Assembly (NCBI GenBank): GCA_964518335.1
Contig: CAZFDT010000101.1
Location: 1 to 17,466 of the forward strand
Direction of reading: 5' to 3'
Source of the DNA: CAZFDT01 sp964518335
Lineage (GTDB): Bacteria > Planctomycetota > Phycisphaerae > Phycisphaerales > Phycisphaeraceae
DNA length: 17,466 nt
Part shown: positions 1-7,999 of the stretch, piece after piece
Layout of the letters: each line of letters starts with the position of its first letter
Position numbering within the stretch: the stretch's first letter is position 1
Made by a program: the position numbers and the translations under genes
Notes under the pieces: generated by a model
What the model was told of the DNA's origin: nothing
The model's input: only the letters and a program-made list of their open reading frames with translations
Database searches by the model: none

Positions 1-914
1 ACCGGATCGATGAACGCGACCGTGCCCTCGAACGCTTCGCCGGGAAAGCTCTGCGCCATGAACGAGGCCTTCTGCCCCGGCGCCAGCCACTGCTGGTCCG
101 ACTCGTACACCTCCAGCTGCACCCACAGCCGCGACAGATCGGCGATACGATACGTGCGCATGCCCGGCTCGACGCGCAGGCCCTCGTACGCCTCGCGCGC
201 GATGACCACGCCCTCGTGCGGGCTCACCACCGTCATGGCCCTGGCGGACTCGCCCCGCCGCTGCAGTTGTCCAATCTGCTCGTCACCCACGTCGAAGTTG
301 CGCAGCTTCGTGCGCGCGGCGGCCAGCAGCGGGTCGTCGTCGCCTCGCCTGTTCCGCCACGCCAGCAGGTACTCCTCCTGCGCCGCGACAAGCTCGGGCG
401 AATAGAGCTCCAACAGTGGCTGGCCCCTCGCCACCGTCGCCCCGGCGTAGGCCACGTGCAGCTTCTCGATCCATCCGGCGACCTTGACGTTCACGTCGCG
501 CAGGCGCGTCTCGTCGTAGTCGAGTCGGCCGTACAGCCGCACCGGCACGTGGACCGCGCGGCGCTGCACAGGCTGCACCTCGACCTGCATCAGCGCCGCC
601 GCCCGCGCCGTCAGCCGCAGCCGCGGCAGCTCCGCGCCTTCGGCGCTCGCCTCGTCCTCGTCGGCGGGGACCGGAATCAGGTCCATCCCGCACAGCGGGC
701 ACTTGTCGCGCGGATTGGGCGAGCGCACCTGCGGGTGCATCGAGCAGGTGTACACCTGCCCGTCGGACGGCGCGATCGCACCCGCCGAGCCGTCGGGTGC
801 TGCACTTGACCCGGTCAGTCGGCCCAGTGCCACACCCGCCACGCCGGCCGCCAGGCAGGCCACGATGAGGAACCAGCCTCGGCGCCTGGGCTTTTCGGCC
901 TTCTCGGTGGTCAT
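1..914 (-). CDS. CusB-like RND efflux periplasmic adaptor, 3' end cut by window edge
   Basis: Periplasmic adaptor (membrane fusion protein) that would join an inner-membrane RND pump to the TolC-type channel encoded just upstream and export Cu/Ag-type metal ions. The 304 visible codons show a basic N-terminus, a membrane anchor or signal segment at about 14-32, then a heavy-metal-binding domain at about 55-83 with CSMHPQV and CPLCGMDLIPV (Cys57, Cys72, Cys75). The barrel/lipoyl part follows (VKVAGWIEKL about 143-152, YSPELVAAQEEYL about 171-183, SPHEGVV at 231-237). The reading frame is still open at base 1, so the C-terminal membrane-proximal domain is missing. The ATG at 914 has GGAGA about 7 bases upstream and lies 13 bases after the preceding stop, so translation is probably coupled. 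The exact metal is inferred from the family and neighbours. Confidence 0.92.
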   Translation of the reverse strand, partial: MTTEKAEKPRRRGWFLIVACLAAGVAGVALGRLTGSSAAPDGSAGAIAPSDGQVYTCSMHPQVRSPNPRDKCPLCGMDLIPVPADEDEASAEGAELPRLRLTARAAALMQVEVQPVQRRAVHVPVRLYGRLDYDETRLRDVNVKVAGWIEKLHVAYAGATVARGQPLLELYSPELVAAQEEYLLAWRNRRGDDDPLLAAARTKLRNFDVGDEQIGQLQRRGESARAMTVVSPHEGVVIAREAYEGLRVEPGMRTYRIADLSRLWVQLEVYESDQQWLAPGQKASFMAQSFPGEAFEGTVAFIDP

Positions 915-927
915 AAGCGCTCTCCGG

Positions 928-2352
928 TCATCTGCCGCCGTGGCGGGGCTCGCCACCGGACGCGGCCGGCTCCCCCACCGCCTGGCGCAGGTCGGCTCGC
1001 GCCTGCTCCAGGTCGGCCAGGGCCTGCTGGTACGCCAGCTCGTAGCTCAGCTCGGCGCGGCGGCTGTCGAGCAGATCCGCCACCGCCGCCGTGCCCGCGC
1101 GGTAATCGTTGAGCGTCGCTGCAGTGGCCTGCCGCGCCTGTGGCAGCACGCGGTCGCGCAGCAACTCCGCCAGTCGCTGCTGCGACATGACGCGGTTAAA
1201 GCTGTCCTGCACCCGCAACGTCACGCGGTTGTGCGTCGCGTGCAACTCGGCCAACGTCTCGTACACGCCGTGCAGCGCCTCGCGCTCGGCGGCGTCGCGG
1301 CGACCCTGCCACAGCGGGATGTTGATCCCCACGCCGAACCACCACTGGTCCGTTCCGTCCGCCACCGGCGACAGACCCTCGTCCTCGACGACGTTGTAAC
1401 TCACGCTGAAGGTCGGGTCCGGCCACCGGTCCAGTCGCGCCAGACGAAGCTGCTGACGATAGGACTCGAGCATCTGCCGGCCGGCGACCAGCTCGGGGTT
1501 CTCCCGCGCCGCGTCGGTCAGCAGCGAGTCCAACTGCAGCGAAGCCCGCGGCAGCTCGACCGGCCCGGGCTCGGGCAGCGCCGCCTGCGGCGCACGGTCG
1601 ATCAGCGTGTTGAGCATCGCCGCTGCAGTGAGCCGCTGCTGCTCCAGGGCGATCAGCTCGCGATCGGCGTCGGCCAGCTCGGTCGCCAGGCGAAGCAATT
1701 CCTGCTGCGGCGCCAGACCCGCGCGCAGTCGGCCCTCGGCAATGTCGTGCATCTGCAGCACCAGGTCCCGACTCCGCCGCGTCGCGTCGATCGCCCGGTG
1801 CGCCATGTACCAGCCCCAGTACGCCCGCCTCGCGTCGGCGGCGACCTCCTGCTGCACCCGCGCCAGCTCCGCCGCCGCCACCGCCGCCTCCTGCGCCGTC
1901 AGCTTGCCCCGCGCGTCGAGCTTGCCCGGCCACGGCACACGCTGCGACAGGCTCGTCATCAGCCCCACCTCGCCTGCCGCCGTCTCCGCCATTTCACCGA
2001 CGGGCATCACTTCGAGCATCGGATCGTCGAGCGTGCGCGCCTGTTCGATGCGCTCGTGCAGGCGGCTGACCTTGTGCCGGGCGGCGCGGATCATCGGGTG
2101 GCGCTGCAGGGCCAGGGCAACATAGTCCTCGGCGTCGGCCGCGGCGAGCGGCGCCGGGTCGTCGTGGACCCGGGGCCGCTCGCTGCCATCCCGCAGGGCC
2201 GCGCCGCCGTGGCGGAGCACGGTGTCGGCGTCGCCGCGCCAGTGGCGCACGTCGTCGAACGGTCCGGCGGGCGCGCTGCACCCGACGAGCAGCGCCGTCA
2301 GCATCGCCAACGCGCATGCGCCCGGCTTAGTGTGCGTGATCGTGGCCGGCAT
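928..2352 (-). CDS. TolC/CusC-type outer membrane efflux lipoprotein
   Basis: Outer-membrane channel component of a tripartite metal efflux system, 474 residues, normal for the OEP family. The N-terminus is a lipoprotein signal: short n-region with His/Lys, hydrophobic stretch, lipobox LVGC with Cys25 as the predicted lipidated residue. The motif SQRVPWPGKL with following Ala/Glu-rich helices is typical of CusC-like proteins, and the long Ala/Leu/Glu/Arg-rich helical repeats fit the periplasmic barrel. I chose the ATG at 2352, which overlaps the end of the upstream gene by 26 bases, because it precedes the lipobox at the right distance. The same frame stays open upstream to 2778 but that stretch is Arg/Ser-rich shadow of the upstream gene. 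No strong ribosome site is visible, so coupling to the upstream gene is likely. Confidence 0.9.
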   Translation of the reverse strand: MPATITHTKPGACALAMLTALLVGCSAPAGPFDDVRHWRGDADTVLRHGGAALRDGSERPRVHDDPAPLAAADAEDYVALALQRHPMIRAARHKVSRLHERIEQARTLDDPMLEVMPVGEMAETAAGEVGLMTSLSQRVPWPGKLDARGKLTAQEAAVAAAELARVQQEVAADARRAYWGWYMAHRAIDATRRSRDLVLQMHDIAEGRLRAGLAPQQELLRLATELADADRELIALEQQRLTAAAMLNTLIDRAPQAALPEPGPVELPRASLQLDSLLTDAARENPELVAGRQMLESYRQQLRLARLDRWPDPTFSVSYNVVEDEGLSPVADGTDQWWFGVGINIPLWQGRRDAAEREALHGVYETLAELHATHNRVTLRVQDSFNRVMSQQRLAELLRDRVLPQARQATAATLNDYRAGTAAVADLLDSRRAELSYELAYQQALADLEQARADLRQAVGEPAASGGEPRHGGR

Positions 2353-2659
2353 GGTCGTGCCCAGCGTGATCGTGATCCGCCTTGCCGGCGGTGAGCTTGG
2401 CCAGGAACTTGGCCGGGTCCTTCTTGAAGTCGCCGGTGCAGCCGTCGCAGCAGAACTTGACCTCCTGGCCTTCGTGAACCATGACGACCGGATCGCCCAT
2501 CGACCCGAGCTTCTCGCCCGAGACGATGCACACATCCAGCGGGTAGGGCTTGACCGGCCCCGTCGCCACCGCCGCCGGCGACGACGATTCGCGGTCGCAC
2601 CCGACAAGGGCCACTGCAGCAACGACACCGGCCACGATGAATAACGAACGATGAACCAT
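2327..2659 (-). CDS. YHS-like metal-binding lipoprotein with His-rich C-terminus
   Basis: Predicted 110-residue lipoprotein. Residues 1-21 form a signal ending in the lipobox ALVGC (Cys21). Residues about 39-85 resemble a YHS/TRASH-type metal-binding fold: PLDVCIVSGEKLGS (Cys44), a central strand DPVVMVHEGQEVKF, then FCCDGC (Cys70, Cys71, Cys74) and KKDPAKFLAKL. The last 15 residues repeat HDHAG, a probable metal-binding tail. The ATG at 2659 has GGAG 8-11 bases upstream. It is the second gene of the efflux operon and overlaps the TolC-like gene by 26 bases. A periplasmic metal scavenger or delivery protein for the efflux pump is the likely role. This is inference from domain and context, not a characterised function. 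Confidence 0.85.
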   Translation of the reverse strand: MVHRSLFIVAGVVAAVALVGCDRESSSPAAVATGPVKPYPLDVCIVSGEKLGSMGDPVVMVHEGQEVKFCCDGCTGDFKKDPAKFLAKLTAGKADHDHAGHDHAGHDHAH

Positions 2660-2784
2660 GACGAAAGCTCCGTCGCGTGGGTGTGAAGTTCGCGCCCGGG
2701 CGCACGCGCAACGCCGCGGACCATGCCATAGGCACGACGACGCCCGCGCGACCGGCGCGAGCGCGGTTGGTCTGTCACAGGCGT

Positions 2785-3183
2785 TCAGATGGAAAGCTGC
2801 GTGTGCAGCGCGATGAGCGAGCCGACCGCCACAAGGGGCGGCGACTCGCCGATCAGAGACGTGAACGTCGCATCCGGCATTGCCGGCGTCAGCACGGGAC
2901 CCGCCGGCAGCAGCGCCACGAGCGGGGGCGCCGCGGCAGTGAACGTCGTCGGCTGATGGTCTGTGGCCGCCACCACGCCGCAGGCGCTCTGGTGCGGGCA
3001 CTGCCCTGGGGCTGGCTGCGGCGTCGGCGAGGTGTCACGAGGCGACTGGCAGCACGCGGCGTCCTCGGCGGTGGCGATCGCGGCGCTGCCCGACCCCATG
3101 GCACAACAGCACCACACCGGCGACAGCGTCACGCCGCCGGCGAGCACCACCGCGAACAGAGCCTGGACCATCCGCATGGGCAT
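2785..3183 (-). CDS. Small Cys-rich exported protein heading the metal operon
   Basis: Not a family I can name. The 132-residue product begins with a hydrophobic segment (about 5-22) that reads as a signal peptide or anchor. It is followed by a Trp-Cys-Cys-Cys cluster (Cys25-27), a CC pair (about residue 50) and an QCPHQSAC motif, so at least seven Cys in the first 75 residues. A later hydrophobic, Pro/Ala-rich stretch follows with no Cys. Its position as first gene before the YHS lipoprotein, channel and adaptor, with a 125-base gap, suggests a role in periplasmic metal binding or in sensing. Start: an ATG at 3183 is preceded by an in-frame GTG at 3186. No Shine-Dalgarno is present and a TATACT box ends 6 bases before the ATG, so the mRNA may be leaderless. 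Confidence 0.72.
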   Translation of the reverse strand: MPMRMVQALFAVVLAGGVTLSPVWCCCAMGSGSAAIATAEDAACCQSPRDTSPTPQPAPGQCPHQSACGVVAATDHQPTTFTAAAPPLVALLPAGPVLTPAMPDATFTSLIGESPPLVAVGSLIALHTQLSI

Positions 3184-3189
3184 CACCAG

Positions 3190-3218
3190 AGTATAGAACG
3201 TCCGGCGGGTAAAAAAAG
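3190..3218 (-). promoter_or_regulatory. Candidate promoter of the metal efflux operon (leaderless type)
   Basis: On the minus strand TATACT lies at 3195-3190, followed by six bases and the ATG at 3183. A transcript starting about 7 bases after the box would begin at the start codon. The region one spacer upstream (3211-3218) is a T-run with no convincing -35 hexamer, so the -35 part is weak. No recognisable CueR/MerR-type dyad is seen. Confidence 0.5.
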
Positions 3219-3243
3219 TTCCCTGGCGTTATCGGCCGATGCC
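3211..3243 (-). terminator. Possible intrinsic terminator after the PEP-CTERM gene
   Basis: Reading the minus strand, GGC, the perfect palindrome ATCGGCCGAT (3240-3231), AAC and GCC can fold as a short stem. A run of seven T follows at 3217-3211, seven bases further on. It lies about 95 bases past the stop at 3337. The stem is short and the gap to the T-run is longer than usual, so this is tentative. Confidence 0.3.
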
Positions 3244-3336
3244 TCGGACGGCGCGGCTGCGGCCTGGCGGGATGGTGTCTCACGTCCTGAATCGGGGGCC
3301 AAGCGCGTCGGTCGCTGTTCGCCAAGCCACGGGACT

Positions 3337-4179
3337 TCAGTCGCCGGCGCGGCGATGACGGCGATACAATCCGAGAAATCCAGCGGACGCGACGAGCAAC
3401 ACCGCAGAGGCCGGCTCCGGAATCACGAGGCTGTAGTTGTCGAAATCGACGTCGCTGTCCGCGCTGGCGGTGGTATTTCGCAGGCGATAGCCGAAGATTG
3501 TTCCGGTGGTGACAGGAGCCGGATCGGTATAGCTGATGCTGCCACTGAGGCCCCCGCCACTGACCGTGGCCGAGAGTTGAAGCGCGTCGTTGATCGTGTC
3601 GGCATTGGTGTCGATGTAGAGCCCTGTCACGGTCAGTGTATACACCTCGTCGATCGCGACCGTCCCGGCATCGAGCGAACTGCCCAGGTCAGGCGTCGGC
3701 GTTCCGTTTCTGACAAAGCGGATCAGGCCGCTGCTCGAGTTGATGTCCACAAAATAGCCCGTGCCAAACGTGCTCGAAGTGCCCAGGAACCCCAGGCCGG
3801 CGGTCACGACATTGCTGCCGGTGCCCACAGAGGTCGTGCCGGTGTTGAACTGAACTTGGCTGGAAAAAGTGAAGTCCGACGCTGACGAAGCCGCTCCGCC
3901 CAGAACACCGGCGAAGCTGATGCCCGCCCCGTAACTCGTGTTACCCGAGAGGTTCGTGACGTTGTACGACTGACCGCTGATGGCGCCCGCACCACCGACC
4001 ACGGCCCAGGTGCCGCCAGCGATACCGAACGTACCGCTCTCCGGCGCCGGCTCGCTGGGCGTCGAAGTGCCCAAGGCGTCGTCGTCGAAGTTTTCGGTGT
4101 ACGGAATCGTCGCGGCGTGCAGCACGCTGGCGATCAGGACAGCAGCAAGCGCAACAATGCGGGGCAGATAAGGGTTCAT
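3337..4179 (-). CDS. PEP-CTERM sorting domain protein
   Basis: Predicted exported protein of 280 residues. Residues 1-23 form a signal peptide (NPYLPR, then a hydrophobic core ending VLHAA). The body (24-250) is rich in Gly, Ser, Thr, Asn and Asp with little Lys or Cys, a beta-type composition seen in planctomycete surface proteins. It begins IPYTENFDDDALGT, a start often seen in lectin-like/jelly-roll extracellular domains. The C-terminus has the sorting signal: IPEP at about 253-256, a hydrophobic helix, then YRRHRR. In this family the tail directs exosortase processing at the membrane. No exosortase gene is in this window. The ATG at 4179 sits just after a strong promoter and lacks a Shine-Dalgarno. 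Substrate or binding role is unknown. Confidence 0.88.
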   Translation of the reverse strand: MNPYLPRIVALAAVLIASVLHAATIPYTENFDDDALGTSTPSEPAPESGTFGIAGGTWAVVGGAGAISGQSYNVTNLSGNTSYGAGISFAGVLGGAASSASDFTFSSQVQFNTGTTSVGTGSNVVTAGLGFLGTSSTFGTGYFVDINSSSGLIRFVRNGTPTPDLGSSLDAGTVAIDEVYTLTVTGLYIDTNADTINDALQLSATVSGGGLSGSISYTDPAPVTTGTIFGYRLRNTTASADSDVDFDNYSLVIPEPASAVLLVASAGFLGLYRRHRRAGD

Positions 4180-4187
4180 ACAGGCCG

Positions 4188-4216
4188 ACTATAGTCCGAC
4201 AACACCAGTGGGTCAA
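4188..4216 (-). promoter_or_regulatory. Promoter of the PEP-CTERM gene, TTGACC-N17-TATAGT, leaderless
   Basis: On the minus strand TTGACC (4216-4211) and TATAGT (4193-4188) are 17 bases apart, near the sigma-70 consensus. Only eight bases separate the -10 box from the ATG at 4179. The transcript should start at or within 1-2 bases of the start codon, and no ribosome site fits in that space. Confidence 0.7.
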
Positions 4217-4343
4217 GCATTTTTTGGCATTGCTGACGCAGTCTAAGTGCTTGAATTAGATTGTGTTATACGTGGATCACGGATGTCAGGGTCGGATTGG
4301 GGGCTCGAGGAGTGGAGCGACCGTCGCTCGGTCCGCATCCCCG

Positions 4344-4377
4344 CCACACGAGCATTCCGGCCGACCCCACACGAGCA
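4344..4377 (+). repeat. Two 11-bp direct repeats (CCACACGAGCA) before the zinc-ribbon gene
   Basis: CCACACGAGCA occurs at 4344-4354 and again at 4367-4377, a 23-base period, 18 bases before the chosen start at 4395. A regulator site or an accidental duplication are both possible. Confidence 0.4.
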
Positions 4378-4394
4378 CGCGAGTGGGGGGCGAT

Positions 4395-5882
4395 ATGATG
4401 GCCGCGATGGGGGGGCACGTTGGGGTGCGTATTATGGATCTCGCCGCTGGGGTCATCATGCTGGTGCTGATGTACGGCCCGTTTCTTGCTGCGATCGTGA
4501 CGATCATCTGGTTGGGGGTGCGGGGCAAGCCGGCGTGGTCGGCGCCGCTGTGCGCGGCGTGCAAGTATGACCTGCGAGGGCGCGATCCGAGCATGGTGGT
4601 CAACTGTCCGGAGTGTGGGGCGAACCTCAAGGGGCCGCGGTCGGTGCTGTTCATGAAAGGTATGGGCCGGCGATGGGGGCTTATCGCCTGGGGCGTCGTG
4701 CTGCTGCTGTTGCCCGTGCTGGGGGTGGCGGCCGCGATGGGCATCTCGCGGTTGCAGATGTCCCGACACGCCTCGCCCTCCAACTTGCGAGCGATGAGCA
4801 CGCAGCAGTTGCTGACGCAGCAGTTGCCCGGTCGCATGGACGAGCCGTGGGTTTGGAACGAACTGGAGCGCCGCGCCACGGCCGGCACGCTCACGCAACC
4901 GGAGGCGGAGGACGCCATCACGCAGTTCACGCAGCACATGACGGCGAGCAAGCCCAGCGGCTGGGACCAGCCCCTGCACTGGCAGGACGATTTCCTCAAG
5001 AGTGCGACTGCAGCGGGTCTGGTGAGCGACAGGGTGCTGCTTGATTTCTGCGATGCGTACTACGGCACGACGCCGACGTTGCAACCGATGCATCGGCTGC
5101 GCGTCGGGCAGGACAGGACCGACGTGAACGTGCGGTTCGGCAGTACCTGGGATGGCCATCACGGCTTGGACGTGCGGCTGGTCTGGGACGTCAAGCAGGT
5201 GCTGATCGACGGCAAGCCGGTGGAGGCCAAGGATGCCAACCGCTACAGCGATAGGTGGTCCGGCAGCATCAATGTGAACGATCTTGCGGCGGGCGATCAC
5301 CAGATCGAAGTCGAGCTGGACTGCGTCCTGGCGCCCTCCGCCAGCCTGCTGGGGGTCACTGCAACGTCGATCCCGGTGGCGAACGTACCCAATCCGTGGC
5401 GGCGGTGGACGACGTCGGCGAAACAGACTTTCACGGTGTACGCCCAGCAGGCCACGCTGGTGAATCTGGTGGACGATCCGGCGCGGAATCCGACAAGTGG
5501 CGGCGCGGTGGCGATTGCGCGTCTCGTCGTGGAACCGAGGGCCACTTCGCGCAAGCGGCTGACCCTGGCGATCAAGGCCGAGGGCGTCGCGATCCCCTGC
5601 AGCTTCGACGCCACGATCGAGGCGGGCGAGCAGCGGTGGACTATGGGCGGCTGGACCTACGCCGACCTCGCGGGTCACCGGCGGTCCAGCGGCACCCAGC
5701 TTTCGGTGACGCTCAACGAGCTTGATTCGACGATCACCACGGCGCGGGTGACGTTCACGCCCAATCCCAAGCACATCGAGCGCTGGCCGGACGTGACGGA
5801 GATCTGGGGCAAGCCGATCGTGTTCGAGGGGGTGCCGATCGACCGGCTGGATCTCCCCCCCGGTGCCGAAACGGGACCGTGA
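4395..5882 (+). CDS. Membrane protein with N-terminal zinc ribbon, function unknown
   Basis: A 495-residue protein with a planctomycete-style arrangement: hydrophobic helix about 18-42, a zinc ribbon at 53-74 (LCAACKYDLRG, then NCPECGANL, i.e. Cys53, Cys56, Cys71, Cys74), a second helix about 95-117, then a roughly 375-residue domain with many charged and polar residues and repeated beta-like stretches. With two helices flanking the ribbon, the ribbon should be cytoplasmic if the long C-terminal domain is extracytoplasmic, or the reverse. The sequence does not settle which. Start: ATG 4395 follows GGGGGG at 4385-4390. The frame is open upstream to 4263 but that part is Arg/Ser/His-rich and unlike coding sequence. 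An alternative ATG at 4434 directly before the first helix cannot be excluded. No known enzymatic motif was seen. Confidence 0.8.
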   Translation: MMAAMGGHVGVRIMDLAAGVIMLVLMYGPFLAAIVTIIWLGVRGKPAWSAPLCAACKYDLRGRDPSMVVNCPECGANLKGPRSVLFMKGMGRRWGLIAWGVVLLLLPVLGVAAAMGISRLQMSRHASPSNLRAMSTQQLLTQQLPGRMDEPWVWNELERRATAGTLTQPEAEDAITQFTQHMTASKPSGWDQPLHWQDDFLKSATAAGLVSDRVLLDFCDAYYGTTPTLQPMHRLRVGQDRTDVNVRFGSTWDGHHGLDVRLVWDVKQVLIDGKPVEAKDANRYSDRWSGSINVNDLAAGDHQIEVELDCVLAPSASLLGVTATSIPVANVPNPWRRWTTSAKQTFTVYAQQATLVNLVDDPARNPTSGGAVAIARLVVEPRATSRKRLTLAIKAEGVAIPCSFDATIEAGEQRWTMGGWTYADLAGHRRSSGTQLSVTLNELDSTITTARVTFTPNPKHIERWPDVTEIWGKPIVFEGVPIDRLDLPPGAETGP

Positions 5883-6121
5883 CGCACAGCCAAGGCCAAA
5901 ACCGTGCCCAGCCAGCGGTCATGTTGTGAACCCCATCCCCGGCCTCGTCGCCCACGCCCACGCACACGCGGAATCAGTTTCCTATCTCAATGTCCGCTCA
6001 CTCATGAGTTGCCGTCGCCGCGGCCGATCCCGAAAGGACAGTCAGAATGTGAACGCATCCCTTTTCCGACGGGGCCACCCCTTTCTGCCCCTCCTTGGTT
6101 GATGAGCCCGACCATCGCATC
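5883..6121. other. Convergent intergenic region, nothing recognised
   Basis: The zinc-ribbon gene (plus) and the tandem PEP-CTERM gene (minus) end facing each other across these 239 bases. I see only a small GGGG-CCA-CCCC hairpin near 6069-6079 followed by TTTC, too weak to call a terminator, and no plausible small gene. Confidence 0.5.
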
Positions 6122-7948
6122 TCATTGGACCGAACGGGCGTGGCGGCGATGTCGGCGATGTGCCAGCACGAGGCCCAGACCCACTCCCAGCGCTGCAGTG
6201 GCCGGCTCGGGGGTCACGGTGAAGGAGTGCATCGCACCGACGACGCCGTTGCCCAAGGCCACGGCGTAGGCACCTGACTGGTTCACGGTGAGGGCGACGT
6301 CGCCGCGCAGGACGTTGAAGCGGGCGTCGGGCGTCAGCACGAGGGTGAAGTCGCCCTGCGGTAGCCCGGACGTATCGATGCTGATCTCGTGGAGGATGTA
6401 GGCCTGGTCGTGGGTCTGGTCGTCGCCATCGAGGTCGTTGAGGAGGCTGTCTTTGAAGGCGTCGAGGCCCACACCGATCTTCATGTCGGATGCGGTCCAC
6501 GGGGCGGGGTAGGCCGCGCCGACACCGACGGTAGCGCCGCCGTACATGGTGGCAGGCGCCACGGCGAGGGTCATGCCGGGGCCACCCCAAGACGGTGGAT
6601 CGGTGACCGCGGCCCCCGAGCCGACGCCCGCGGGCTTGAAGGTGTTGGTCGCCGCGGTGACCGTGAGTGGGGCAAGTACCACCGGCCCACCTACCCAGTC
6701 TCGGTACAGCGCGACATCAAAGCAAAACGACGCCACGCCCTGGGGCGAGGAACCATGCCAAGGATGGCCCGGGGCGTCGAGCGGTCCCGAGGGCAGGTGG
6801 ATAGCGGCGGTCCACTTGCCCACCACACCGGCAGGCACCCGCGTCGGACCCGCCAAGCTCCACTGCGCTGGCGAGGCCAGTAAGCCCGTGGGAGCCTCGG
6901 GATGGTCGTGCTGAGGGATACCCGCGCCCGTGAATCGGGCCTGGAACACCGCGTAGTCGCTCATGTCGATGTCGCCATCGCCATCGGCGTCGGCTGCTTC
7001 ATAGGCCGTCGCGTAGGGGACCGTCGGTCCTGATGTGGCCAAGCCGTCCTGGAAGATAGCGAAGTCAACTGCATCCACGTCGTTGTCACCGTCGAAATCG
7101 CCATACCCGGCCCACGCCGGCGTGAGCGTCAGCAAGGGCAGGAGCATCGCGATGCGCGACGCTGCAGTTGACCTGCCCCCCGTCGCAGGCGAGCATGGCT
7201 GCCGCGCTCGAACGCGCCGCCGCCGAAGGGACAGGATGATCACGCCGGCCAAAGCCGTCAGCGCCAGGCCGCCCGGCTCGGGGACCAGCCGTGTGAACGG
7301 GCCGGGGTCCACATCGGAGCTGGTGGCGAAGGAGAAGGTCAGGTCGTTCCACACCCAGAAGGCCACGTCGGGGTCGTCGCTGGTGAACTGATAGGTCTGC
7401 ATCGGGTCGTCCATGCCCGAGACATCGAGGGTCAACTCGATCTGTTCGAGGACCCAGGGACCGGTGGCGTCGGCGGTGGCGAGGGTCCACGAGATGTGGC
7501 GCTCGACGCCAGGTTCGGGCTCGAAGAACAGGGGCTTGACGCCGACCGAGTAGTCGAGGATGACCGGGGCGTTGACGGCGGTGAGGCTGACCGACTTCTG
7601 CTCGGGGGCCATGCCCCACCAGCCCTCGAAGGGGTTGTCGTCCCAGGTCTGGTGATAGAGCGTGACCGAGGCGGTGAGCGAGCTGGGCGTCGCCGACGCG
7701 ATGGCCATGCCGCCGGGGATGGTGATGAGCACGCGCAGGGTGTCGTGATCGGCCAGGGCCATGGACACTTCGGAGGTGTCCAGGTACCAGCGGTCGTACC
7801 CCCTGTAGATGCCGTCCCAGTCGTCGTACCAGAACCCGTGCTCGGGCGTCGTGGAAATGACGGTGCGATCGATGGTGATGTCGGCGGACGCTGTGCCGAC
7901 GAATATCGCGCAGGCCGCAGCAACCGGCAGTGTGAGACGGCGTGACAT
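6122..7948 (-). CDS. Tandem PEP-CTERM protein: two sorting tails, internal signal peptide and dockerin-like repeats
   Basis: One uninterrupted 608-residue frame that reads as two proteins in series. Part 1: signal peptide 1-22 (ends GTASA), a 200-residue beta-rich domain with many Trp/Tyr/Asp (FWYDDWDGIYRGYDRWY), and a complete PEP-CTERM tail: VPEP at 222-225, hydrophobic helix, then LRRRRVRAR by about 250. Part 2: a second signal-like segment from Met268 (MLLPLLTLTPAWA), two dockerin-type calcium loops (DFDGDNDVDAVDFAIFQ and DADGDGDIDMSDYAVFQ) about residues 283-345, a beta-rich domain of about 230 residues, and a final tail TPEP at 579-582 with helix and HRRHRRHAR. The ATG at 7948 has GAGGGG with a 6-base spacer. 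A lost stop codon, a sequencing indel pair or a real fusion could explain it. If Met268 is also used, the second product would be 341 residues (6122-7147), but no ribosome site stands before it. Confidence 0.82.
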   Translation of the reverse strand: MSRRLTLPVAAACAIFVGTASADITIDRTVISTTPEHGFWYDDWDGIYRGYDRWYLDTSEVSMALADHDTLRVLITIPGGMAIASATPSSLTASVTLYHQTWDDNPFEGWWGMAPEQKSVSLTAVNAPVILDYSVGVKPLFFEPEPGVERHISWTLATADATGPWVLEQIELTLDVSGMDDPMQTYQFTSDDPDVAFWVWNDLTFSFATSSDVDPGPFTRLVPEPGGLALTALAGVIILSLRRRRVRARQPCSPATGGRSTAASRIAMLLPLLTLTPAWAGYGDFDGDNDVDAVDFAIFQDGLATSGPTVPYATAYEAADADGDGDIDMSDYAVFQARFTGAGIPQHDHPEAPTGLLASPAQWSLAGPTRVPAGVVGKWTAAIHLPSGPLDAPGHPWHGSSPQGVASFCFDVALYRDWVGGPVVLAPLTVTAATNTFKPAGVGSGAAVTDPPSWGGPGMTLAVAPATMYGGATVGVGAAYPAPWTASDMKIGVGLDAFKDSLLNDLDGDDQTHDQAYILHEISIDTSGLPQGDFTLVLTPDARFNVLRGDVALTVNQSGAYAVALGNGVVGAMHSFTVTPEPATAALGVGLGLVLAHRRHRRHARSVQ

Positions 7949-7999
7949 GGCATACCCCTCGAAAAACAGACCGCCCCCCCAAACAAGCCCTCGGCCCCG

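Noticed and set aside
703..2394. A 563-codon plus-strand open frame opposite the TolC-like gene
   Set aside because: Arg/His/Gln-rich composition without motifs, opposite a clear efflux gene with lipobox and PWPGKL motif.
2353..2778. Upstream extension of the TolC-like gene to a start at 2778
   Set aside because: The extension is Arg/Ser-rich, overlaps the whole YHS lipoprotein gene and would bury the lipoprotein signal.
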